Source: an uncultured Bacteroidota bacterium (GTDB taxonomy: Bacteria > Bacteroidota > Bacteroidia > B-17B0 > Aurantibacillaceae). From it: 64,000 bases of DNA. Below the pieces are notes generated by a model. That model saw only the letters and a program-made list of their open reading frames with translations, was not told the origin of the DNA and did not search any database. The stretch's first letter is position 1. Each line of letters opens with the position of its first letter. Position numbers and translations under genes: made by a program. This document shows positions 35,818 to 43,916 of the stretch, in pieces. The stretch covers positions 44,530 through 108,529 of the forward strand of contig CAILKE010000021.1 in assembly GCA_903834765.1 (NCBI GenBank). Reading direction: 5' to 3'.

Positions 35818-36093
35818 ATGAGTAAAGGTTTATTATTTACTTTTATACTAATTGGTGTTTTTATAAATACATACTCTAAAAATGTTACAAGGGCAAATAC
35901 GATCTTATCTCAAAATAGAGCAAAAGCTATTGCTAATTACTTCGTAACCGAAGGTATTCGAAAAACCTGCCTAAATGCAATAGGAAAAGGGGAAACCGAA
36001 CTATTAAGTCATTGTAAAAATGGTGTAATTTGCTCTGAGTCTGAAAACTCAGTAAACAGAAGCACAATTTTAGAGTTTTATCAAATAGAATAA
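35818..36093 (+). CDS. half-size OmpA C-terminal-like protein, probably degenerate
   Basis: 91 residues: a signal peptide (LLFTFILIGVFINTYS) joined directly to the second half of an OmpA peptidoglycan-binding domain. ILSQNRAKAIANYF..GIRKTCLNAIGKGETEL..HC...VIC aligns by eye with LKLSVKRSEEVVNYLESKGI...GKGETQI..RC...DC of the next gene. The first half, with the Asp of SHTDA, is missing, and NRRTEF has become NRSTILEF, so both residues that grip diaminopimelate are lost. The frame is intact and a signal peptide is kept. It may be a remnant of a third OmpA paralog, or a small secreted relic. 16 bp separate it from the next gene. Confidence 0.6.
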   Translation: MSKGLLFTFILIGVFINTYSKNVTRANTILSQNRAKAIANYFVTEGIRKTCLNAIGKGETELLSHCKNGVICSESENSVNRSTILEFYQIE

Positions 36094-36108
36094 TCAAAAA
36101 ATAACTTT

Positions 36109-37326
36109 ATGAATAAAAAAATCATTGCCATCTTTTTTACTTTTATAAGTATTTATCTTTCGGCTCAAACAGTTGATTTCCAAAAAACGCTAACGCTTTC
36201 TCAATACAACTATAAAAATAATAGTGGAAAAGTTGAGTCTTACAATTTTTCAAAGCAAGAAAAAAAAGCATTTTTGTTTTATGACATCGTATCTGAACCA
36301 ATGGCAGAGGTTATGTATAATGGTTGTGGTTTTGTTTTTAATAATACTCCAATTACTATTTTCCCGATATATTTTACTGGTCAATTAATAAAAAAGACAA
36401 GTATCAATTTTCCATCTAAAATTCCTACACAACTAGTTGAATCTCCTAATAAGTCTGATTTCAAACTCTTTAATCTAACGTCCGCTGATTTCCCGATCAT
36501 AGTTGTTTATAATGAAAAAAATGAATTATGCGGCTTTGCTAAATCTGTTGAACAGATTGCAGATATTGATTGCGATGGGCTTCCAGTTCCCTCAAATTTT
36601 TTGAGATTACAAATATTAACAGAAAATAAAGATAAAACCACAAATCCCTATGCTTATAAACCAATTGTTGTTTTGAGTGGTAATAAAAGTGATACTATTG
36701 TAAAAACAATGACTGATAAATATGGTGATTTTGACGCCTTGCTTCCTAACCTCGATCAAGACTATATCATCACTGTAAATGAAAAAAATCCGACAATTAA
36801 CTTTGTGGTATTGTCAACCCAATCAGGAAAAAAAATAGGAAATTTTATATCAACAGATAGGGGTTTTGAATATAGTATTTTAAAAATGGATCTCATTAAA
36901 TTACCCGATATTTATGTAGAAGAAGACATTTCACTAAAATTAAAACCCTTAGATAAAAAAGATCTTATTGACTTTGTGGTAACTGAGAATTTATTTTATG
37001 AGTTAGGTGAATCTAATTTATCACAAAGTTCCAAAGATCTACTAAACAAAATGATCACTGTTTTGCAAAACTACCCACAATTCAATATATCAATAACCTC
37101 TCATACGGATGCTCTAGGAGATGACGCAATTAATTTAAAATTATCAGTCAAGCGATCAGAAGAAGTCGTAAATTATTTAGAATCAAAAGGTATTTCAAAA
37201 GAACGCCTTAAGGCAGAAGGAAAAGGAGAAACTCAAATTAGAAATCGCTGTTTTAATAATATAGATTGTTCGGATAAGGAACACGAATACAATAGACGAA
37301 CTGAATTTAAATTTACTAAAAAATGA
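36109..37326 (+). CDS. OmpA family protein with N-terminal thioredoxin-like region
   Basis: 405 residues. The signal peptide ends near LSAQT. The N-terminal 140 residues (KKAFLFYDIV, FPIIVVYNEKNELCGFAKS) look like a degenerate thioredoxin fold without CxxC. A beta-sandwich follows (about 175-275; IVVLSGNKSDTIVKTMTDKYGDFDALLP), then an OmpA C-terminal domain (about 295-405) with the peptidoglycan-binding residues SHTDALGD and YNRRTEF and a conserved Cys pair (RCFNNIDC). It probably anchors the outer membrane or periplasmic layer to peptidoglycan. The stop overlaps the next start (ATGA), and the neighbour is a paralog, so the two are co-expressed. The Trx-like assignment is tentative. Confidence 0.82.
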   Translation: MNKKIIAIFFTFISIYLSAQTVDFQKTLTLSQYNYKNNSGKVESYNFSKQEKKAFLFYDIVSEPMAEVMYNGCGFVFNNTPITIFPIYFTGQLIKKTSINFPSKIPTQLVESPNKSDFKLFNLTSADFPIIVVYNEKNELCGFAKSVEQIADIDCDGLPVPSNFLRLQILTENKDKTTNPYAYKPIVVLSGNKSDTIVKTMTDKYGDFDALLPNLDQDYIITVNEKNPTINFVVLSTQSGKKIGNFISTDRGFEYSILKMDLIKLPDIYVEEDISLKLKPLDKKDLIDFVVTENLFYELGESNLSQSSKDLLNKMITVLQNYPQFNISITSHTDALGDDAINLKLSVKRSEEVVNYLESKGISKERLKAEGKGETQIRNRCFNNIDCSDKEHEYNRRTEFKFTKK

Positions 37327-38630
37327 GACAGTTAATTCTGACACTTTTTATCGTATCTAGCGCATTTTTGTTTGCTCAAAAAGCTACAAAGCTTAGAGTT
37401 GGTGAGCGCATTCCTTTTTCAAAAGTAGCACTTTTTAATACTAGCAATAAACTGGTTAATCTAGATTTACCAAATGGAAAAAACATGACTGATCGTTTTG
37501 TTTTAGTTTATTTTTATAGTTCCTCATCTACTCCTAAAGAATTAATAGGATTTAATAATGAAATTGAACGTATTTTAAATAAATATCAAAATAATGCATG
37601 CAAAGGTGCCAGTGATATAGAATATGCTACAATTTGTTTAGAAAAAGATACAGCTAAATGGAAAACGTTGCTTTCACAAATCAACTTCACTAAATCTAAA
37701 TTTTCGGGTAAAAAAAATAATTACTTAGCAATCGGCGAATTGAAAGATAAAGCTGTATTAGCATTTAAAGTAACCGAAACGCCTACCCTATTTTTGGTAA
37801 ACCCAAAAGGACGTTTATATTTGGAAACTAATAGCTTTCAATTATTAGAGAGCACGTTTCAAAATATATGTAAAGTAAACTCAGCCTATTCTACCGCTGA
37901 TATATCTGGAAAAATTTTAGGTGGCGAAAAAAGTAAAATGCCTTTAACTGATCATAAAGTTTACCTCATAAAAAGTGATGTTGATACTATTAAAACAACA
38001 GCTACCGACAATTATGGAGATTTTGTGTTTAAGCAAATTGATACGACTCAAAATTTGAGTATCCATATTGAACAAACAACTAAAGTTAAAAATAGCCCTA
38101 AAGTATATTTAGCCAAACAAACTGGTGAAATAGTTTCGGAATTTATAAAGAATGAAAAGACAGGTAAATTCGAATATAAATTATTGAATCAGGATGTAAT
38201 TAAATTAACTGAATTGGAAGATGATGATGACATCACTATGAAATATAAAAAGTTTAATGCCACTGGTAAAAAAGATTTGACTATCAACGAAAATATTTAT
38301 TATGAATTGGGCAAATATGCCGTATTAACGGAATCGGAAATTGCATTAGATAAGGTCTTAGTTATTTTAAATGCTAACCCAACCGTTCAGCTTCAAGTAA
38401 TATCACATACGGATGCTCAGGGAGATGATGCTAGTAACTTAAAACTCTCTGAAATGCGCTCCAATTCGGTAATTGATTATCTAGTAAAAATGGGAATTTC
38501 TAAATCTAGACTAAATGCTATCGGTAAAGGAGAATCCGAAATTAGAAACCATTGTGTCAATGGTGTAACCTGTTCTGACAAAGAGCAGGAATATAACCGC
38601 CGAACAGAGTTTAAATTCATTAAAAACTGA
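37323..38630 (+). CDS. OmpA family protein with N-terminal thioredoxin-like domain lacking CxxC
   Basis: 435 residues, overlapping the previous gene by 4 bp. After a signal peptide (FLFAQK) comes a TlpA-like fold: RVGERIPFSKVALFNTSNK, FVLVYFYSSSSTPKELIGF where the CxxC would be (SSSSTP instead), and ETPTLFLVNPKGRLYLET with the cis-Pro. A beta-sandwich (about 195-300; KVYLIKSDVDTIKTTATDNYGDFVF) leads to an OmpA domain (about 325-435) with SHTDAQGDD and YNRRTEF. The thioredoxin fold has therefore lost its redox centre and may serve for binding. It is co-operonic with a functional TlpA lipoprotein and a paralog, which suggests a shared envelope module. Confidence 0.85.
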   Translation: MRQLILTLFIVSSAFLFAQKATKLRVGERIPFSKVALFNTSNKLVNLDLPNGKNMTDRFVLVYFYSSSSTPKELIGFNNEIERILNKYQNNACKGASDIEYATICLEKDTAKWKTLLSQINFTKSKFSGKKNNYLAIGELKDKAVLAFKVTETPTLFLVNPKGRLYLETNSFQLLESTFQNICKVNSAYSTADISGKILGGEKSKMPLTDHKVYLIKSDVDTIKTTATDNYGDFVFKQIDTTQNLSIHIEQTTKVKNSPKVYLAKQTGEIVSEFIKNEKTGKFEYKLLNQDVIKLTELEDDDDITMKYKKFNATGKKDLTINENIYYELGKYAVLTESEIALDKVLVILNANPTVQLQVISHTDAQGDDASNLKLSEMRSNSVIDYLVKMGISKSRLNAIGKGESEIRNHCVNGVTCSDKEQEYNRRTEFKFIKN

Positions 38631-38651
38631 CAATTTTTCGCGTTTTTATGA

Positions 38652-38680
38652 TTGGCAAACATATTGTTTACTTACATTTG
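38652..38680 (+). promoter_or_regulatory. grpE promoter (TTG / TACATTTG)
   Basis: TTG at 38652-38654 (-33) and TACATTTG at 38673-38680 (-7, exact TAnnTTTG) with an 18-bp spacer, in the 64-bp gap between an OmpA gene and grpE. The transcript would start about 8 nt before the ATG at 38695. No CIRCE-type (GCACTC-N9-GAGTGC) operator is seen. Confidence 0.7.
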
Positions 38681-38694
38681 CCAAAATTTTTACT

Positions 38695-39273
38695 ATGCAA
38701 AACAACGAAAAAGACCCGATTGAATCATCCGAAGATGAAATTTTAGAGACTAATGGTTCAGCTACTGATGCAGAAGTAGAATCTGCTTCAGATTTTGAAA
38801 AAGAATCTCATATAGAAAATGAACCCACTCCTATTAATTACGAAGCTAAAATTGCAGAGTTAAATGATAAATACTTACGTTTATATTCAGAATTTGATAA
38901 CTATCGTAAGCGTACCATCAAGGAAAAATCTGAAATTATCCGTTCAGCCGGCGAAGATGTATTTAAAGCCATTATACCTACTATTGATGATTTTGAACGC
39001 GCCATTAAAGCCAACGAAAGTGTAACAGATGCAACTCCAATTAAAGAAGGTATTACATTAATTTACAACAAGTTGAAGAACACTTGTATAAGTAAAGGTT
39101 TAGAAGCGATGGACAGTATTGGTAAACCTTTTGATGCTGATATCATGGAAGCTATTACGCATATTCCAGCACCAAGTGATGACATGAAGGGTAAAGTAAT
39201 TGATGACATAGAAAAAGGCTACATGCTGGGCGATAAAGTAATACGCTTTGCTAAAGTAGTGATTGGAACTTAA
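38695..39273 (+). CDS. grpE: nucleotide exchange factor GrpE
   Basis: 192 residues. Releases ADP from DnaK. An acidic, disordered N-terminus (about 1-45) is followed by a long coiled-coil helix (INYEAKIAELNDKYLRLYSEFDNYRKRT) and the beta-wing domain (TCISKGLEAMDSIGKPFDADIMEAITHIPAPSD). The C-terminal signature GYMLGDKVIRFAKVVIG is standard. dnaJ follows after 106 bp; dnaK is not here, so the chaperone set is split. A clear Bacteroidota promoter lies in front. Identification is certain. Confidence 0.96.
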   Translation: MQNNEKDPIESSEDEILETNGSATDAEVESASDFEKESHIENEPTPINYEAKIAELNDKYLRLYSEFDNYRKRTIKEKSEIIRSAGEDVFKAIIPTIDDFERAIKANESVTDATPIKEGITLIYNKLKNTCISKGLEAMDSIGKPFDADIMEAITHIPAPSDDMKGKVIDDIEKGYMLGDKVIRFAKVVIGT

Positions 39274-39379
39274 TTCAGTTTTAAAAACATAACAAAAACT
39301 AACATAACACTAATCATTAAGCCTCTTTGCGATTAGTGTTTAAATGCTTTTTAGCATATTATAATTCAAAATAAGAACC

Positions 39380-40528
39380 ATGAGCAAAAGAGATTATTAC
39401 GAAATTTTAGGAGTAAGTAAAAGTGCCAGTGATGATGAAATTAAAAAGGCCTATCGAAAATTGGCAATAAAATTTCACCCTGATAAAAACCCCGATGATA
39501 AGGGAGCTGAAGATAAATTTAAAGAAGCTGCCGAAGCATACGAAATATTAAGTAATACCGAAAAACGCCAACGCTACAATCAATTTGGGCACGCAGGAGT
39601 TGGTGGTGCTTCGCAAGGCGGCGGTGGCGGCTTTGGTGGCGGCATGAATATGGACGACATCTTCAGCCAATTTGGAGATATTTTTGGAGGAGGTGGTTTT
39701 GGTGGAGGATCTCGTGGAGGTGGTGGCGGCCGTAGAGTGGTTCGTGGCTCAAACTTGCGTATTAAAGTAAAGTTGAATTTACAAGAAGTTGCTAAAGGAG
39801 CCGAAAAAAAATTAAAAGTCAATAAGTTTGTAAGTTGTGGGACCTGCAAAGGTTCTGGTGCTAAGAACGGACAGTTTGATACCTGTAAATTATGCAATGG
39901 TTCAGGTGTACAAGTAAGAACCCAACAAACCTTTTTAGGTGCAATGCAAACACAAACAACCTGCAGCGGATGTAATGGCGAAGGGAAAACCGTAAAAGAT
40001 AAATGCAATACCTGTCATGGGGATGGCATTGTAAGAGCAGAAGAAGTCATTACAATTAATATACCTGCAGGTGTTGCTGAAGGTATGCAACTATCGGTTG
40101 GAGGTAAGGGAAATGCCGCCCCAAGAGGTGGCATTAATGGTGATTTGCTAGTACTTATTGAAGAAGAAGAACATTTAGAATTAAAACGCGATGGAAGTAA
40201 TTTATTTTACGATGGCTATGTGAGCTTTGCAGATGCAGCTTTAGGAACTAGCATAGAGATACCAACCGTTGATGCCAAAGTAAAAATTAAGATTGAACCG
40301 GGTACACAAAGTGGTAAAGTATTACGGTTAAAAGGCAAGGGTTTACCGGATGTAAATTCATATGGTACTGGCGATTTGTTGGTGAATATTAATGTTTGGA
40401 CACCGCAAACCTTAACGGCTGAAGAGAAAAAAATACTAGAAAATTTAAAAGATTCTAAGAATTTTACACCAAATCCTAACCGCAAGGAAAAAGGTTTTTT
40501 TGACCGTATGAAAGAATACTTCGAATAG
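39380..40528 (+). CDS. dnaJ: chaperone protein DnaJ
   Basis: 382 residues, full-length type A J-protein. Stimulates DnaK ATPase and binds unfolded clients. The J-domain (1-70) has the HPD motif at 33-35. A Gly/Phe-rich linker (about 75-125) carries many GGGG runs. Four CxxCxGxG zinc repeats ([32 protein letters not shown]) follow, then the two C-terminal beta domains and dimerisation tail (ENLKDSKNF...[10 protein letters not shown]). All zinc ligands are present. Together with grpE it forms a chaperone unit, with a 106-bp gap containing TCATTAAGCC-type AT-rich sequence. Confidence 0.97.
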   Translation: MSKRDYYEILGVSKSASDDEIKKAYRKLAIKFHPDKNPDDKGAEDKFKEAAEAYEILSNTEKRQRYNQFGHAGVGGASQGGGGGFGGGMNMDDIFSQFGDIFGGGGFGGGSRGGGGGRRVVRGSNLRIKVKLNLQEVAKGAEKKLKVNKFVSCGTCKGSGAKNGQFDTCKLCNGSGVQVRTQQTFLGAMQTQTTCSGCNGEGKTVKDKCNTCHGDGIVRAEEVITINIPAGVAEGMQLSVGGKGNAAPRGGINGDLLVLIEEEEHLELKRDGSNLFYDGYVSFADAALGTSIEIPTVDAKVKIKIEPGTQSGKVLRLKGKGLPDVNSYGTGDLLVNINVWTPQTLTAEEKKILENLKDSKNFTPNPNRKEKGFFDRMKEYFE

Positions 40529-41171
40529 GTATCTTAATTTATATTTTCCCTAAATTATAACTAAATAAATGGTTATTACCATTTACGCAGTATATTGGAA
40601 ACTCATCTGAGTAGACCTACTCTTTAATTTTTGAGTGTTTCTCTATTATTGATCAAAACTGGCCCGTCATTATTGAGTGATCCTCAGTCATGAAGCAGAA
40701 GAGCTCTGGCATTTTTTGGATCTACTCTTTCGTTTTTGTTTTTTAAGCTATTGAGTAGCAAAGTTGCTTTATCAGGTATACTTTTACCGTATTTACTGCT
40801 AACATTAATAACATTATACTTGCGATTTAACTTGTATAAATTTAAAAGCAGTAGAAAAAAAAATCAAAAAGAATAAGATAATTAGTTGATTTTTCCTAGT
40901 AAATGTATTTTTGGTGAATAAATTTTTCCAATATTTGGAAAAAAATTAACTATAACTAAACATTATACAATAAAAAAAATAATTTTATGTAAAAAATGAA
41001 AAACGCAATTTTATAAAATAATTATAGATTTGTTATAACTTTAAAAAAAGAGAAATTTAATAGATACTAGTCGTTAAAATTAAAAAAAAATTAATAAAGT
41101 GGAGACTAGAACCCACTTAAAAAAACAGGGAGTATTTATACTTTTACATCAAAATAAAAAACAATAAAACA
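40529..41171. other. 643-bp intergenic region: possible gene remnant and long leader
   Basis: No complete gene. On the minus strand a stop-free stretch of 59 codons (40687-40863) reads LYKLNRKYNVINVSSKYG, then KSIPDKATLLLNSLKNKNER and VDPKNARALLLHD, with an amphipathic, gene-like composition but no ATG start; it may be a decayed gene. A promoter at 40886-40913 would give the next gene a leader of about 250 nt, within which a 6-bp hairpin (AAGTGG / CCACTT; 41097-41118) lies. The rest is AT-rich. Confidence 0.4.
40886..40913 (+). promoter_or_regulatory. putative promoter (TTG / TATTTTTG) of the cargo gene at 41172
   Basis: TTG at 40886-40888, TATTTTTG at 40906-40913, spacer 17 bp. Matches the Bacteroidota consensus. 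Implies an unusually long leader of about 250 nt before the ATG at 41172. Confidence 0.4.
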
Positions 41172-42536
41172 ATGAAAAAAAATCTACTACCTTTTCTTGC
41201 ATTAGGCTTCAGTTCCTTAATGGCTCAAACAAGCCCTGATTGGGCAACAGTTCAAAATAGTAATTTTCCAATTCCATCTGCAGGCATTCGTTATTTGGAT
41301 GCTGTAAATACAAATGTAATTTGGGCTACTGGTTATGATGGAACAGCCACAGGCAAAAATTATAATTGGTATACAAAATCTATAGATGGCGGAATAACTT
41401 TTACATCAGGAAATGTTTTTGCTGATACGAATACATACGTTATCGCTGCTCTAGAAGGCATTGATGCAACAACTGCTTTCATTACAGCTTACGAAAAAGC
41501 AGGCGGTAATAAAGGTGTTGTGTATAAAACAACAAATGGTGGCACTAGTTGGGCAAATGTAGCTGCAGTAAATATGTATACTGCCGCGGCATCTTTTGCT
41601 GATTTTACTTGTTTTACTGATGCAGTAACAGGTATTACATTAGGAGATCCTGTTTCTGGAGAGTATGAAATTCACAGAACCACAGATGCAGGAGCAACAT
41701 GGACAAAAGTACCAGGTGCTAACATTCCAAATCCATTAAATGCATCTGAATACGGATTAACAGGTGTATACACAAAAAACGCAAATGATATTTGGTTTGG
41801 TTCAAATAATGGTAGAGTTTATCATTCAGCTGATGCAGGATTAAATTGGACTGTTGGGACTATTACAGGTGCAACTGCTGGTGTATCTCGCTTAGCATTT
41901 AGAGATAATATGAATGGGTTATGCATTGCATACAGTGGAACAAGCGCTGCGCCTGTTACTGGATTATATGCTACTACGGATGGTGGATTAACTTGGACTC
42001 AAATTACTTTACCTACTAATTTTGGAGAAAATGATATTTGCAGAATACCAGGAACTACAATGTATGCATCTTGCGGAGCAGGAACAGGCAATAATATTAT
42101 ATCATATTCAACAGATAATGGACAAACATGGACTGACTGGGGAAGTGTTAATATTCAATATTTAAAAATTGATTTTGTTGACAACGTCAATGGTTGGGCT
42201 GGCTCTTTTGCAGATGCTACAACTGCAAGTATTGGAGGAATATATAAATATTCTGGAATAGCTACATCTTTAGCGCCTTTAGCAGAAAAGATGAATTTTA
42301 ACGTTATGCCAAATCCATCAAATGGAATAATTAATATTGTGATGCCTTTAGCAAAAGCGGGCTTAACAATTGAAATTATTGATGCATTAGGAAAAATTGT
42401 ATATTCTGAAAAAGTTATTTCAACAACTGTTGGAGATAAAAAACAATTAAATTTAGAATTTTTATCTAAAGGAGTTTATTCAATTAATTTGAAAACAGCT
42501 ACTGAAAATTCTTTTGGTAAAATAGTTTTGCAATAA
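41172..42536 (+). CDS. T9SS type A cargo with beta-propeller (BNR/Ycf48-like) domain
   Basis: 454 residues. Signal peptide ending SSLMAQT. The body (about 20-365) is a propeller built from recurring SIDGGITF, TTNGGTSWA, TTDAGATWTK, SADAGLNWTV, TTDGGLTWTQ and STDNGQTWTD motifs, the Asp/Ser-box pattern of BNR or Ycf48-type repeats, in six or seven blades. The last 80 residues are a type A T9SS sorting domain (MPNPSNGIINIVMPL ... IIDALGKIVYSE ... LSKGVYSINL ... KIVLQ), so the protein is exported and then cleaved or attached at the surface. The exact function is unknown; propellers of this class often bind sugars or are enzymes such as sialidases. A strong terminator follows 18 bp after the stop. 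Confidence 0.9.
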   Translation: MKKNLLPFLALGFSSLMAQTSPDWATVQNSNFPIPSAGIRYLDAVNTNVIWATGYDGTATGKNYNWYTKSIDGGITFTSGNVFADTNTYVIAALEGIDATTAFITAYEKAGGNKGVVYKTTNGGTSWANVAAVNMYTAAASFADFTCFTDAVTGITLGDPVSGEYEIHRTTDAGATWTKVPGANIPNPLNASEYGLTGVYTKNANDIWFGSNNGRVYHSADAGLNWTVGTITGATAGVSRLAFRDNMNGLCIAYSGTSAAPVTGLYATTDGGLTWTQITLPTNFGENDICRIPGTTMYASCGAGTGNNIISYSTDNGQTWTDWGSVNIQYLKIDFVDNVNGWAGSFADATTASIGGIYKYSGIATSLAPLAEKMNFNVMPNPSNGIINIVMPLAKAGLTIEIIDALGKIVYSEKVISTTVGDKKQLNLEFLSKGVYSINLKTATENSFGKIVLQ

Positions 42537-42553
42537 TTTAAATACTTTGATAA

Positions 42554-42582
42554 AAAAAAGCAGAACATAGTTCTGCTTTTTT
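42554..42582. terminator. intrinsic terminator after the cargo gene
   Basis: A 13-bp stem AAAAAAGCAGAAC / GTTCTGCTTTTTT with a 3-nt loop, then a further T-run to 42585. Also usable from the minus side, since an A-run precedes it. Confidence 0.9.
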
Positions 42583-42677
42583 TTTATTTTAAAACACCCT
42601 TAATTTGCTAACAAAAATAAGCTACATTAAAAAATACTTTAATGTTTTTTGTTATATCAAAATTGAAATCTCAACAT

Positions 42678-43859
42678 CTATTTCCCAAGCTTATTAATTA
42701 CTGGATTAGCATACAACTTTAAAAATAAATCTTTTAGCACATCATACTTACCATTAATTTTAGCTAATTGATTATTAACGTAAGCTATAAATTCATCTTT
42801 TTCTATGGCTGTGTATTTATCTTCAAATCGGTTTGCCTCCATTAATAAATCGTAAGCTATAAAATTTACAGCATTCAATTGATAATTTTGATAAATCTCT
42901 TTATCTATGATTGCCGTTAATGCTTTTATTTTTTCGTTCTCGTTTAACTCGTGATTAATTGTAGATAATTCTTTATCAATAGGCTTTCCAAAGGTTACGT
43001 GTATTTTACCCTTCGGTTGCTTCACACCTGTAAACACAGAAATTAAATCTTCGCCTGGCGCCTTAACATATTTTTCTGTAAGCGATGAAAAATATAACTC
43101 TTGAGTTTTTAATACATCGCAAGGTTCGTATTCGAAACTAATAGTAAGGGGAACAATCTTGAGTTCAGAAAAACTCTTTTCAAAATTTTTGCCACCACTT
43201 AAGTTCAACATTTTAAGTAAGCCTGTTTGAGTGCTATCGTTACCGTCTTTGGTTCTCCCATTTCGTTGAGCAATCCATACACTTACGTTTTTATCGATTA
43301 TAGTATGTCGGATATAAGCACTTAGTTGACGAGAAAAAGCATAAAGCTCTTTGGCAGATCCTTCGCGTTGTATTGAAAACATACGATTCATACTTATAAA
43401 ATCTTCGATAAAACCTTCATCCATTAAATTAGACCCAAACGTAATTTCGGATGTATAGAAACCTTCTTTTACTAATATTACTTGAAGTATTGCGCTATCT
43501 AACAATACATCGCGGTGATTAGCTACAAATAAATAAGCTTTGTTTTTATCTAAATGCTCTATACCACTATATGTAAGCCCTGTAGAACTTTTATTGATAA
43601 TAGACCAAATAGCTTGATTCATATATTCCTTTTGGAACTCATAAGCAGATTTGATGCTTAGCGCTTTTTCTATTGCTTGTTGCTCGGAAACTTCTGGCCA
43701 AAAATAAGCCATTGCTTTGAGATAGGAAGGATGATAAGCAATGCGTTTCATTACTTCCCCTGTCTCTGAATCATAGTATGTACGTAAATTTTCAAAATCA
43801 AATTCTTTAGCAAAATCACTAATAGTTTTGGGTGGTTCTGATATGTAGGGTTTTGTCAT
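42678..43859 (-). CDS. glycerol-3-phosphate-type acyltransferase
   Basis: 393 residues. PlsC/PlsB-like acyltransferase: catalytic motif NHRDVLLDSA (HxxxxD with His in NHRD), then SIQREGSAKELYAFSRQLS, IAQRNGRTKDGND and the VTFGKPID motif. No N-terminal membrane span stands out, but the family acts at the inner membrane. It transfers an acyl chain to glycerol 3-phosphate, lysophosphatidate or another alcohol. It follows a PaaK-like acyl-CoA ligase by 57 bp on the same strand; such a pair suggests activation of a fatty or aryl acid followed by transfer to a lipid. Closely similar Bacteroidota proteins are annotated as 1-acyl-sn-glycerol-3-phosphate acyltransferase; which substrate is used is not known. 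Confidence 0.8.
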   Translation of the reverse strand: MTKPYISEPPKTISDFAKEFDFENLRTYYDSETGEVMKRIAYHPSYLKAMAYFWPEVSEQQAIEKALSIKSAYEFQKEYMNQAIWSIINKSSTGLTYSGIEHLDKNKAYLFVANHRDVLLDSAILQVILVKEGFYTSEITFGSNLMDEGFIEDFISMNRMFSIQREGSAKELYAFSRQLSAYIRHTIIDKNVSVWIAQRNGRTKDGNDSTQTGLLKMLNLSGGKNFEKSFSELKIVPLTISFEYEPCDVLKTQELYFSSLTEKYVKAPGEDLISVFTGVKQPKGKIHVTFGKPIDKELSTINHELNENEKIKALTAIIDKEIYQNYQLNAVNFIAYDLLMEANRFEDKYTAIEKDEFIAYVNNQLAKINGKYDVLKDLFLKLYANPVINKLGK

Positions 43860-43916
43860 AATTTAATTTTAAAATTTTATAAAAGTGGAAGATGAGTGAA
43901 TCAATATTTAAACCTT

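Noticed and set aside
38631..38694. CIRCE heat-shock operator before grpE
   Set aside because: No GCACTC-N9-GAGTGC-like inverted repeat is present; only a standard Bacteroidota promoter is seen.
39580..40008. 142-codon minus-strand frame rich in Pro and Cys
   Set aside because: Antisense to the Gly-rich and zinc-finger parts of dnaJ; the Pro-rich product is the mirror of Gly codons.
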